Positions 1 through 5,175 of a stretch of DNA of 5,175 nucleotides are shown one piece after another. The stretch spans positions 1 to 5,175 of the forward strand of contig JAIRTS010000118.1 in the NCBI GenBank assembly GCA_031254795.1, in the 5' to 3' direction. Numbering within the stretch: the stretch's first letter is position 1; each line of letters starts with the position of its first letter. Made by a program: the position numbers and the translations under genes. Below the pieces are notes generated by a model. That model was not told where the DNA came from, ran no database searches, and worked only from the letters and a program-made list of their open reading frames with translations. The stretch is from Treponema sp. Lineage in GTDB: Bacteria > Spirochaetota > Spirochaetia > Treponematales > Breznakiellaceae.

Positions 1-1
1 T

Positions 2-139
2 CAGAGGTGTCTGGAGAAATCCTGCATGGTTTTCGCGGCTATACTAAATAAGCTGGAGAGGGATATCGACGATTGCCCATTGCTGTCGGAACCCGAATAC
101 AGCGCGAGCAGAAGTAAGCTGGAGAGCGCGTTTTTTTGA
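2..139 (+). CDS. Possible C-terminal part of an unidentified plus-strand gene
   Basis: An open plus-strand frame runs from the left edge to TGA at 137-139 (45 residues, ending KLESAFF). It is rich in charged and helix-forming residues (LNKLERDIDD, SKLESAFF) and reads more like protein than the other frames here, which stop at 45-51. I do not recognise the family. If real, it converges on metY with only 21 bases between the two stops. The start lies outside the window. Confidence 0.3.
   Translation, partial: QRCLEKSCMVFAAILNKLERDIDDCPLLSEPEYSASRSKLESAFF
49..126 (+). repeat. Pair of 12-base direct repeats
   Basis: TAAGCTGGAGAG occurs at 49-60 and again at 115-126. The 66-base offset is a multiple of three, and both copies encode a KLE core in the plus-strand open frame (NKLER and SKLES). 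They may reflect repeated helices in a protein, or a binding site; two copies are too few to decide. Confidence 0.4.
103..137 (+). terminator. Weak candidate terminator for the plus-strand gene
   Basis: Seven T (131-137) follow a possible broken stem: CGCG 103-106 with CGCG 127-130, plus AGC 107-109 with GCT 118-120 and a six-base bulge. The T run also forms the last Phe codons and the stop of the plus-strand frame, so it may be only coding sequence. No terminator for metY is apparent in the 160 bases after its stop. Confidence 0.2.
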
Positions 140-160
140 TCTCATACCAAACGGTGATGT

Positions 161-1450
161 TTACTTAATCGCTTCAAATCCTTGTCCGAGATCGTCCAGA
201 ATATCGTCGATATGTTCCGCGCCAATGGATAGACGGATCGTGCTGGGTTTTATACCGGCGGAAAGAAGTTCGCTTTCGCTCATCTGCGAATGGGTGGTGG
301 AAGCCGGGTGTATCACAAGGGATTTAACGTCCGCTACGTTAGCCAATAACGAGAACAGATGCAGTTCCTCCGTAAAGCGTTTGGCTTTCTCCGCGTTTCC
401 CTTCAGCTCAAAGGTGAAGATAGAACCGCCGCCCTTGGGGAAATACTTTTTATAATGTTCGTGGTCTCTATGTTCGCGCAGTGATGGGTGGTTTACTTTC
501 TCGACCAGCGGTTGCTTCACTAACCAATCCACTACTTTTTTAGTGTTTTCTACATGGTGATCCACGCGGAAGGACAGTGTCTCAAGTCCCTGCAAGAATA
601 AAAACGCGTTGAAGGGTGACAGCGACGCGCCGATGTCCCGGAGAAGCGTGGTGCGGGCCTTGATAATATACGCCAGCTTACCCGCGGCGTCGGTAAACAC
701 CAAATCATGGTAGTTCGGATTGGGGCGCGACAGGCCGGGAAATTTGCCGTTCCGCGCCCAATCGAAATGACCGCCGTCCACAATAACTCCGCCGATGGAC
801 GTGCCATGTCCCCCGATAAACTTGGTAGCGGAATGTACCACAATATCCACGCCGTAGTCGATGGGGCGCAGCAGATAAGGCGTGGCAAAGGTGCTGTCAG
901 CGATAGCGGGAATACCATGGCGGTGCGCTATGGCTGTGACCGCCTCGATATCGACAATGCTGGCGTTGGGGTTTCCTATCGTCTCGAAGAACACCGCTTT
1001 TGTGTTGTCTTTTATGGCGTTTTCAAAGCTCGTCGGATTGCTTCCGTCCACGAACGTTACATCAATGCCCAAATCGCGGAGGGTGTTGGCAAATAGGTTA
1101 TAGGTTCCGCCGTATAGCTGTTTATCCGACACAATATGATCTCCGCTCTTTGCGATGTTCAGGATGGCGTAGGTGATAGCCGATGCCCCTGAAGCCGTGG
1201 CAAGCGCCGCCGCCCCATTCTCTAAAGCCGCCATGCGTCGTTCAAATACGTCCCAAGTCGGATTCATAATCCGAGTGTAGATGTTGCCTGTTTCAGTAAG
1301 CGCGAAGCGATCCGCCGCTGATTTGGAAGTCGGGAATACATAAGACGAGGTTTGATAAATTGGTACGGCTCTCGAATCGGTGGCTGGGTCGGGTTTTTCC
1401 TGCCCCGCGTGGATTTGGATGGTTTCAAACCGGTAGTTTCTGTTGTTCAT
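161..1450 (-). CDS. metY: O-acetylhomoserine sulfhydrylase (O-acetylhomoserine aminocarboxypropyltransferase)
   Basis: This enzyme makes homocysteine from O-acetyl-L-homoserine and sulfide, or methionine if methanethiol is used, in the cytoplasm with PLP. Counted from ATG 1450 it has 429 residues, the usual MetY length, and begins with the typical FETIQIHAGQ segment. Visible active-site residues are Y58 and R60 (phosphate contact, in YTRIMNPT), Y113 in LYGGT (stacks on PLP), D185 (PLP ring nitrogen), K210 in SATKFIGGHG (Schiff base) and R406 in IRLSIGAEH (substrate carboxylate). The long insertion around 227-262 separates MetY from the shorter cystathionine enzymes. The start is supported by AGGAGG 9 bases upstream. 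The frame is also continuous with the upstream iron-sulfur protein, so the enzyme may be made free, as a fusion, or both. The TAA stop is at 163-161. Family assignment is secure; which sulfur donor it uses cannot be read from sequence. Confidence 0.93.
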   Translation of the reverse strand: MNNRNYRFETIQIHAGQEKPDPATDSRAVPIYQTSSYVFPTSKSAADRFALTETGNIYTRIMNPTWDVFERRMAALENGAAALATASGASAITYAILNIAKSGDHIVSDKQLYGGTYNLFANTLRDLGIDVTFVDGSNPTSFENAIKDNTKAVFFETIGNPNASIVDIEAVTAIAHRHGIPAIADSTFATPYLLRPIDYGVDIVVHSATKFIGGHGTSIGGVIVDGGHFDWARNGKFPGLSRPNPNYHDLVFTDAAGKLAYIIKARTTLLRDIGASLSPFNAFLFLQGLETLSFRVDHHVENTKKVVDWLVKQPLVEKVNHPSLREHRDHEHYKKYFPKGGGSIFTFELKGNAEKAKRFTEELHLFSLLANVADVKSLVIHPASTTHSQMSESELLSAGIKPSTIRLSIGAEHIDDILDDLGQGFEAIK

Positions 1451-2299
1451 GATAAATTTCCTCCTTTTTTCGTAAAACTCGCTTGCGTTGCGCTCTTTTG
1501 AACCGAAGTTTTGCAAATGATAATACCCTTGATCGGAAACGGCGCTTTTCCCATAGAGCTTTTTATCCTCCCCAACAGGACAGGCGGCGACGCACATCCC
1601 GCACGGATAACGCCCCTCGTCCCGCAGAAATTTATGATACTTCGCGCATTTATACCGCTGCATATCGTACATCTTCACATCGTCGCGGCGGCGTTCAAAC
1701 GCGCCAATCGGACAAACCCGCAGACAGGCTCCGCAGCCTGTACAAAGATTTTTTTTAATGAGCGGATCGGGCGGAAACTCCGCGTCGGTGATGACAGATA
1801 CGAGACGCATACGCGGCCCGTACTCCCTCGTTATCAGACAATGGCTGCGCCCGATTGTGCCAAGGCCCGCCAATCGTGCCGCAATCACCTGAGAAAAAGC
1901 CGCTTCCGGCTTTTCCGCGAGTGCGTTAATTTCGCTGTAACCATCCCGTGGAAAAAAGTGCGCTTTATAGCCGAGCTCCATTAACAGGAACGATAAACGG
2001 CAGGCCGCTTCGTCAAGGAGCCGGTTGGCCGTATTGTACAACTCAGAATAAAAATTTGACGGCGTTGTTTCAATCATAGCCATAGGCAAAGGAACAGCCC
2101 CTGAAATGACGGTTTTACTCCACGGCCAAATGTTTGACGGGAAGTAATTTTCACGCGGCTCGGCAGGCTGCGGCGCACCCGGAAGCACGGATGCCGCCGT
2201 TTCCTCCCAACGCCCAACCGGCGCAAACCCCAGCGCGGTCAAGCCTAACCGCCGGGCCGCGAGAATTATTTCCTGTTTTAATTCGAGTAAATCGCTCAT
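161..2299 (-). CDS. QueG-like double [4Fe-4S] protein, open in frame into O-acetylhomoserine sulfhydrylase
   Basis: This frame gives a 712-residue product if read through. Residues 1-283 are an iron-sulfur protein and residues 284-712 are MetY (separate entry). The first part resembles the cobalamin and ferredoxin regions of epoxyqueuosine reductase: a GLGTIGR segment near 146-151, EYG at 159-161, then C186-x2-C189-x2-C192-x3-C196-P and C218 followed by C233-x2-C236-x3-C240-P, enough cysteines for two [4Fe-4S] clusters (Fer4_16 type). The C-terminal HEAT-like repeats of full QueG are absent, and I do not see the DTGP motif that carries the catalytic Asp of QueG. A tRNA role is therefore unlikely; electron transfer or corrinoid chemistry is inferred. 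I chose ATG 2299 because GGAAG lies 5 bases upstream; the in-frame GTG at 2323 has its GAAGG directly abutting it. Residues around 259-268 (YYHLQNFGSK) look like the normal end of such proteins, so 269-283 may be read-through linker. It lies 115 bases after the preceding PLP gene. Confidence 0.75.
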   Translation of the reverse strand: MSDLLELKQEIILAARRLGLTALGFAPVGRWEETAASVLPGAPQPAEPRENYFPSNIWPWSKTVISGAVPLPMAMIETTPSNFYSELYNTANRLLDEAACRLSFLLMELGYKAHFFPRDGYSEINALAEKPEAAFSQVIAARLAGLGTIGRSHCLITREYGPRMRLVSVITDAEFPPDPLIKKNLCTGCGACLRVCPIGAFERRRDDVKMYDMQRYKCAKYHKFLRDEGRYPCGMCVAACPVGEDKKLYGKSAVSDQGYYHLQNFGSKERNASEFYEKRRKFIMNNRNYRFETIQIHAGQEKPDPATDSRAVPIYQTSSYVFPTSKSAADRFALTETGNIYTRIMNPTWDVFERRMAALENGAAALATASGASAITYAILNIAKSGDHIVSDKQLYGGTYNLFANTLRDLGIDVTFVDGSNPTSFENAIKDNTKAVFFETIGNPNASIVDIEAVTAIAHRHGIPAIADSTFATPYLLRPIDYGVDIVVHSATKFIGGHGTSIGGVIVDGGHFDWARNGKFPGLSRPNPNYHDLVFTDAAGKLAYIIKARTTLLRDIGASLSPFNAFLFLQGLETLSFRVDHHVENTKKVVDWLVKQPLVEKVNHPSLREHRDHEHYKKYFPKGGGSIFTFELKGNAEKAKRFTEELHLFSLLANVADVKSLVIHPASTTHSQMSESELLSAGIKPSTIRLSIGAEHIDDILDDLGQGFEAIK
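1460..1465 (-). promoter_or_regulatory. Strong ribosome binding site for metY inside the upstream frame
   Basis: On the minus strand AGGAGG runs from 1465 to 1460, preceded by a run of six A and followed by 9 bases to ATG 1450. The same bases are read as two arginine codons of the upstream frame. The perfect Shine-Dalgarno match and good spacing argue that metY is translated on its own, whatever happens to the upstream frame. Confidence 0.85.
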
Positions 2300-2315
2300 A
2301 ATTTCTTCCACGACG

Positions 2316-2382
2316 AAAAACACCCTTCAAGTAATTGAAGCAAACCCTTAATGCCAATTTGAAATCAAAGGCCTAAAGGGTG
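2316..2382 (-). promoter_or_regulatory. Stem-loops with alternative pairing in the gap before the iron-sulfur gene
   Basis: The gap 2300-2414 contains two hairpins on the minus strand. The first (2381 to 2344) pairs ACCCTT with AAGGGT, continues with GCC/GGC and TTTG/CAAA, and has internal mismatches. The second (2340 to 2325) is a perfect six-pair stem, CTTCAA with TTGAAG, and a four-base loop. CACCCTT at 2382-2376 could instead pair with a second AAGGGTG at 2327-2321, which is directly followed by TTTTT at 2320-2316. This arrangement could attenuate transcription into the iron-sulfur/metY frame, or be an mRNA-processing or stability element between cistrons. I see no SAM-I or T-box consensus and no convincing promoter. 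The base pairing is seen; the function is inferred. Confidence 0.35.
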
Positions 2383-2414
2383 AAGCGTTAAAATCGCCCC
2401 GATACTGAACATTC

Positions 2415-3608
2415 TCACACCGCCTCCAACGCCGCGGAAAGCTCCGCAATAATGTCGCGCGCGTCCTCCAGCCCGATGGAAAAACGAAGCTGTCCGTCAG
2501 TAATGCCGCTTCTGAGCCGCTCCTCGCGGTCATAAAACCGATGTGATGTTTTAGCGGACCAGGAAACCGTCGTAGCCGTACCCGCGAGACTCGGAACAAG
2601 GAAGATTGTTTCAAACGCCTGAATAATTCTGCGTGCCGCACCCTCGCCGCCTTTGAGATCGACACTGAGCATTCCGCCGAAAAGCCCCTTCTCAAACTGA
2701 CGCGCGGCGCGTTCGTGAGATGGAGACGACGCAAGACCCGGATAGAACACGCGCTCTATTTTGGGGTGCGCGTCCAGGAATTTCGCCGTCTCAAGAGCGT
2801 TTTCGGAATGCCGTTTCATACGCAAATCAAGTGTACGCAGACTGCGAGCCAGCAGCCAGCAATCATGGGGGCTTAATATTCCGCCGTATAAAACCTGTAA
2901 CCTTCTGACGCGCTCAATAATTCCAGCGCTGCTGATCACCGCTCCTGCCATAATGTCGCTGTGACCGCCGAGGTATTTTGTCGCGCTGTATAGTACGGCG
3001 TCCGCGCCTAAACTGAGCGGATTCGCGACAACCGGCGTGGCAAAAGTATTGTCAACCAAGAGCGTAAGCCCATTTTCGCGCGCGTTCCCGGCGAGCGTTT
3101 CCAAATCCGGCACTTCCATCAAAGGGTTGCATATCGTCTCGGTATAGACCAGTTTGGTATTTGGCTTGATGTAATCCGATATATTACCATCGAGCAAATC
3201 GGCAAACGTCGCTTCAATACCGAAACGGGGAAGTTCGTTCGCTAAAAAATCCTGTACGCCGCCGTACAAAACCGGGGATGCGATAATATGGTCGCCGGAT
3301 TGCACGAACGACAGGATAGCAGTCGTGATGGCCGCCATGCCGGAAGCGAACACCAGAGCTTTTTCCCCGCCGTCCGCCGCCGCGAGAATCTCGGAAACGG
3401 CGTCGGCGTTGGGCGAGGCGATACGGGAGTAAATGTATCCATCCGTTTCTTTTTCGTAAATGGCGTCCACATCCGCTATATTGTTAAACGCAAATACGGA
3501 GGTTTGATAAATTGGCATAGTTTCTGGCGACGACACCATACCAGCGATTTTTTTCGCGTACTTGGCGTCGCCTGTATGAAGAAGTTTAGCGGACAGGTCT
3601 TTTTTCAT
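2415..3608 (-). CDS. PLP-dependent trans-sulfuration enzyme (Cys/Met metabolism family; methionine gamma-lyase or cystathionine-type)
   Basis: This is a 397-residue fold-type I PLP enzyme acting on sulfur amino acids at the gamma carbon. Its length and spacing nearly match Pseudomonas putida methionine gamma-lyase (398 residues): Y60/R62 for the phosphate, Y115 stacking on PLP, D186, S208, K211 in SATKYLGGHSD (Schiff base), S340 and R375 in LRFSIGLED. However, the position of the lyase's Cys116 is Gly (Y115-G-G), and the Glu usual in cystathionine synthases and lyases before SLGG is Pro here (VPSLAGT). The usual NPT motif after Y-x-R has become SPN. The exact reaction is therefore open: methionine or homocysteine gamma-lyase, cystathionine gamma-synthase or lyase, or a sulfhydrylase. 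ATG 3608 is chosen because GGAAGTGAT precedes it; the site lies in the last codons of metQ and only one base separates the metQ stop from this ATG, so translation is probably coupled. Association with methionine import favours methionine or homocysteine as substrate. Confidence 0.88.
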   Translation of the reverse strand: MKKDLSAKLLHTGDAKYAKKIAGMVSSPETMPIYQTSVFAFNNIADVDAIYEKETDGYIYSRIASPNADAVSEILAAADGGEKALVFASGMAAITTAILSFVQSGDHIIASPVLYGGVQDFLANELPRFGIEATFADLLDGNISDYIKPNTKLVYTETICNPLMEVPDLETLAGNARENGLTLLVDNTFATPVVANPLSLGADAVLYSATKYLGGHSDIMAGAVISSAGIIERVRRLQVLYGGILSPHDCWLLARSLRTLDLRMKRHSENALETAKFLDAHPKIERVFYPGLASSPSHERAARQFEKGLFGGMLSVDLKGGEGAARRIIQAFETIFLVPSLAGTATTVSWSAKTSHRFYDREERLRSGITDGQLRFSIGLEDARDIIAELSAALEAV

Positions 3609-3609
3609 A

Positions 3610-4449
3610 TCACTTCCATGCGGGGAGAAAAGCCCCGTCAAAACTATCGCGCAGAATCCGCTCTACCTCGTCGGACTGGAAGGCCTCGACGATTCTTTTG
3701 TATACCGGGTTGCCGGCGTCTGCCGCGCGCGCGGCAATGATGTTAACGAACCGGCGATCCGTGTAATACTTTACGTCGTCATAAAAGATTGAATCATTCA
3801 AAGGTTTAAAACCAAAGTCCGTGGCGTAATTACCGTTAATGACGCCGGCGGCTACGTCGGGGAGCAAAGCCGGTATCTGCGATGCGTCAACCTGTACAAA
3901 CTCTATATTTTTGGGATTAGAAACAATGTCGGCTATCTCTGGACTGCCCTCCACATCCTTTAATGTGACGACGCCCGCGGCCTGCAGGACCGATAACGCT
4001 CTGCCGAGGTTTACCACATCGTTCGGGATGGCGATTTTATCATTATCCTTCAATTCGCTGAGATCGGATATTTTATTGGAATATACACACATGGCGGCAA
4101 TTATCGTATCTCCGACAGGCGTGATTTTATATCCGTTATTCTCTATTGACGTATTTAGAAAGGCGTAGTGCTGAAAACCGTTCAGGTCAACATCGCCGTT
4201 GTTGAGGGCTTCGTTGGGAATGGTGTAGTCGGAAAAACTGACAAGCTCGACATCAATGCCTTCCTTTTTTAGTTTCTCGATTACCGGCGCCCATATGACG
4301 CCGTACATTTCGCCTACGACTCCGACCTTAACCGTTACACGTTCAGCCGGCGCGGCGGATTGAGCGGACGCCGCGCTTGGGCTCTGCGAGCAAGCCGCCG
4401 ATGTAAAAGCCAATACCAGTGCCAATGTCAATGCAAGAATCCGTTTCAT
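3610..4449 (-). CDS. metQ: Methionine ABC transporter substrate-binding lipoprotein (NlpA/MetQ family)
   Basis: This is the extracellular binding lipoprotein that delivers methionine (L or D forms, or related compounds) to the MetN-MetI importer. It has 279 residues from ATG 4449. Residues 1-19 form a signal peptide (MKR, then a hydrophobic core), and the lipobox SAAC puts the lipidated cysteine at position 20. A Ser/Ala-rich tether follows, then the NlpA domain starting near residue 38. Family signatures include YGVIWAPV, DVDLNGFQHYAFL, KIAIPNDVVNLGRAL, the IEFVQVDASQIP segment and the INGNYATDFG region that corresponds to the ligand-contacting NYA of MetQ. GGAGG lies 8 bases before the ATG; an in-frame TTG at 4464 abuts that site and is not a credible start. 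It follows metI by 23 bases and ends one base before the PLP enzyme gene, so the three are almost certainly co-transcribed. A closely related ligand cannot be excluded. Confidence 0.93.
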   Translation of the reverse strand: MKRILALTLALVLAFTSAACSQSPSAASAQSAAPAERVTVKVGVVGEMYGVIWAPVIEKLKKEGIDVELVSFSDYTIPNEALNNGDVDLNGFQHYAFLNTSIENNGYKITPVGDTIIAAMCVYSNKISDLSELKDNDKIAIPNDVVNLGRALSVLQAAGVVTLKDVEGSPEIADIVSNPKNIEFVQVDASQIPALLPDVAAGVINGNYATDFGFKPLNDSIFYDDVKYYTDRRFVNIIAARAADAGNPVYKRIVEAFQSDEVERILRDSFDGAFLPAWK

Positions 4450-4472
4450 ACTTTTTTCCTCCAATTTAAGTT

Positions 4473-5153
4473 TTAGTGTGTGCTCTTTTTGGCAATCAGA
4501 TTACCGATTACCTGAATAACGCTGATCAAAAGAACCAATGTCAAAACAGTCACGTATGTAACGTCAATCTGATTCCGCTGATGACCATACCGGATCGCGA
4601 AATCCCCGAGTCCTCCCGCTCCGACGGCACCCGCCATAGCGGTAAGTCCGATAAGAGCGATTGCCGTGATGGTCGTCGCCCGCGCGATAGGCGCTATGCT
4701 TTCTTTAAGGTACACGCGAAAAATGATTTCAACAGGACCACCTCCCATGGACCTTGCCGCTTCGATAACCCCTGTGTCCAATTCCGCAAGCGCCGATTCT
4801 ATTTGTCTGGCGAAGAAGGGGACAGTTCCGAAAACCAATGGGACAATTGCGCCTTTGACGCCGATAGCCGTTCCCATTATGCAGCGGGTGAGCGGGATAA
4901 GCCCGGCGAGTAAAATAATGAACGGTATCGAACGGAAAAAGTTGATGATTTTATCCAACACCTGATAGACAGGGATATTTTGCAGGATTCCGTTCTTTTG
5001 GGTCACGGTGATTGCAACACCCAAAAACAATCCAAGCATGAAGGACAGCACGCCCGACCACCAAAGCATCTGGAGCGTTTCCTTAATTGATCGCACATAA
5101 ATCTCCGGTTTGTCCATCACGTTTGGAATCAGCTTATACAGCAGTTCTTGCAT
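4473..5153 (-). CDS. metI: Methionine ABC transporter permease
   Basis: This is the membrane subunit of the methionine importer, working with the MetN ATPase and MetQ. The 226-residue protein has five hydrophobic segments, near residues 28-50, 75-93, 101-114, 158-182 and 197-220. The cytoplasmic EAA loop that contacts the ATPase begins at residue 131 (EAARSMGGGP, continuing to about 151). The family hallmark GAGGLGDFAIRYG lies at 178-190, and the N-terminal LIPNV and ETLQML segments are typical of MetI. ATG 5153 is preceded by GGAGGTGA (5167-5160), a near-perfect ribosome binding site. It is followed after 23 bases by metQ, and the frame entering from the right edge probably is metN, overlapping this start by 20 bases. 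Length and motifs are normal. Confidence 0.94.
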   Translation of the reverse strand: MQELLYKLIPNVMDKPEIYVRSIKETLQMLWWSGVLSFMLGLFLGVAITVTQKNGILQNIPVYQVLDKIINFFRSIPFIILLAGLIPLTRCIMGTAIGVKGAIVPLVFGTVPFFARQIESALAELDTGVIEAARSMGGGPVEIIFRVYLKESIAPIARATTITAIALIGLTAMAGAVGAGGLGDFAIRYGHQRNQIDVTYVTVLTLVLLISVIQVIGNLIAKKSTH

Positions 5154-5175
5154 CTAATATCACCTCCACACCCAC
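5134..5175 (-). CDS. metN: Probable C-terminal end of methionine ABC transporter ATPase (partial)
   Basis: One minus-strand frame enters from the right edge and reads VGVEVILDARTAV before TAA at 5136-5134. MetN proteins commonly end in a VEVL-like strand of their C-terminal ACT-like domain, and metN normally precedes metI, so this is probably the metN tail, overlapping metI by 20 bases. Only 13 residues are visible; another frame stops at 5162-5160 and could be the true end instead. Confidence 0.4.
   Translation of the reverse strand: MGVEVILDARTAV

Noticed and set aside
44..145. 33-residue minus-strand frame downstream of metY
   Set aside because: It has no ribosome binding site and no recognisable sequence features.
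2300..2323. GTG at 2323 as the start of the iron-sulfur protein
   Set aside because: The GAAGG abuts the GTG with no spacing, while ATG 2299 has a correctly spaced GGAAG and begins the recognisable protein.
2300..2414. SAM-I (S-box) riboswitch or T-box in the gap
   Set aside because: The gap is only 115 bases and I see none of the conserved cores of either element; only simple stem-loops are present.
3609..3641. TTG at 3641 as the start of the PLP enzyme
   Set aside because: It would overlap metQ and add 11 atypical residues; ATG 3608 has a good ribosome binding site.
3288..3740. Long plus-strand open frame opposite the PLP enzyme and metQ junction
   Set aside because: It lies antisense across two well-supported genes, has no recognisable motif, and is explained by the GC-rich codon pattern of the minus strand.
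4450..4464. TTG at 4464 as the start of metQ
   Set aside because: The TTG lies directly against the Shine-Dalgarno of ATG 4449 and would place extra acidic residues before the signal peptide.
4476..4913. Long plus-strand open frame opposite metI
   Set aside because: The metI reading on the minus strand has clear family motifs; the plus-strand product is low-complexity polar sequence without any domain.

Overview
The window is a tightly packed sulfur amino acid locus, almost entirely on the minus strand. The strong AGGAGG-type ribosome binding sites, the short or overlapping gene junctions, the Gram-positive-style lipoprotein signal and the clostridial look of the proteins suggest an anaerobic Firmicute (Clostridia). 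This is an inference from sequence character; there is no taxonomic marker in the window.

In transcription order (right to left), the right edge appears to hold the last 13 codons of a metN-like ATPase gene, which overlaps the start of metI (methionine ABC permease, start at 5153). metQ (methionine-binding lipoprotein, start at 4449) follows, then one base later a gene for a PLP-dependent trans-sulfuration enzyme of the Cys/Met metabolism family (3608 to 2415). A 115-base gap with mutually exclusive stem-loops comes next. After it a single open frame (2299 to 161) encodes first a double [4Fe-4S] protein related to the cobalamin/iron-sulfur part of epoxyqueuosine reductase, and then, with no stop codon between them, a complete O-acetylhomoserine sulfhydrylase (metY). 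The metY part has its own ATG at 1450 behind a very strong ribosome binding site.

Read together, the genes import methionine (MetN-MetI-MetQ), act on sulfur amino acids at the gamma carbon (the 397-residue PLP enzyme), and make homocysteine from O-acetylhomoserine and sulfide or a thiol (MetY). The iron-sulfur protein is the unexplained partner. It lacks parts of a genuine QueG and is physically tied to metY, which suggests a redox or corrinoid-linked step in sulfur or methyl metabolism instead of tRNA modification.

The most interesting points are the missing stop codon between the iron-sulfur protein and MetY, where loss of one A in an A6 run would restore a classic ATGA stop/start overlap; the unusual active-site motifs in the second PLP enzyme; and the alternative stem-loops in the only sizeable gap. 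The leftmost 160 bases contain a possible plus-strand gene tail converging on metY. No mobile element, CRISPR array, tRNA or rRNA was seen.
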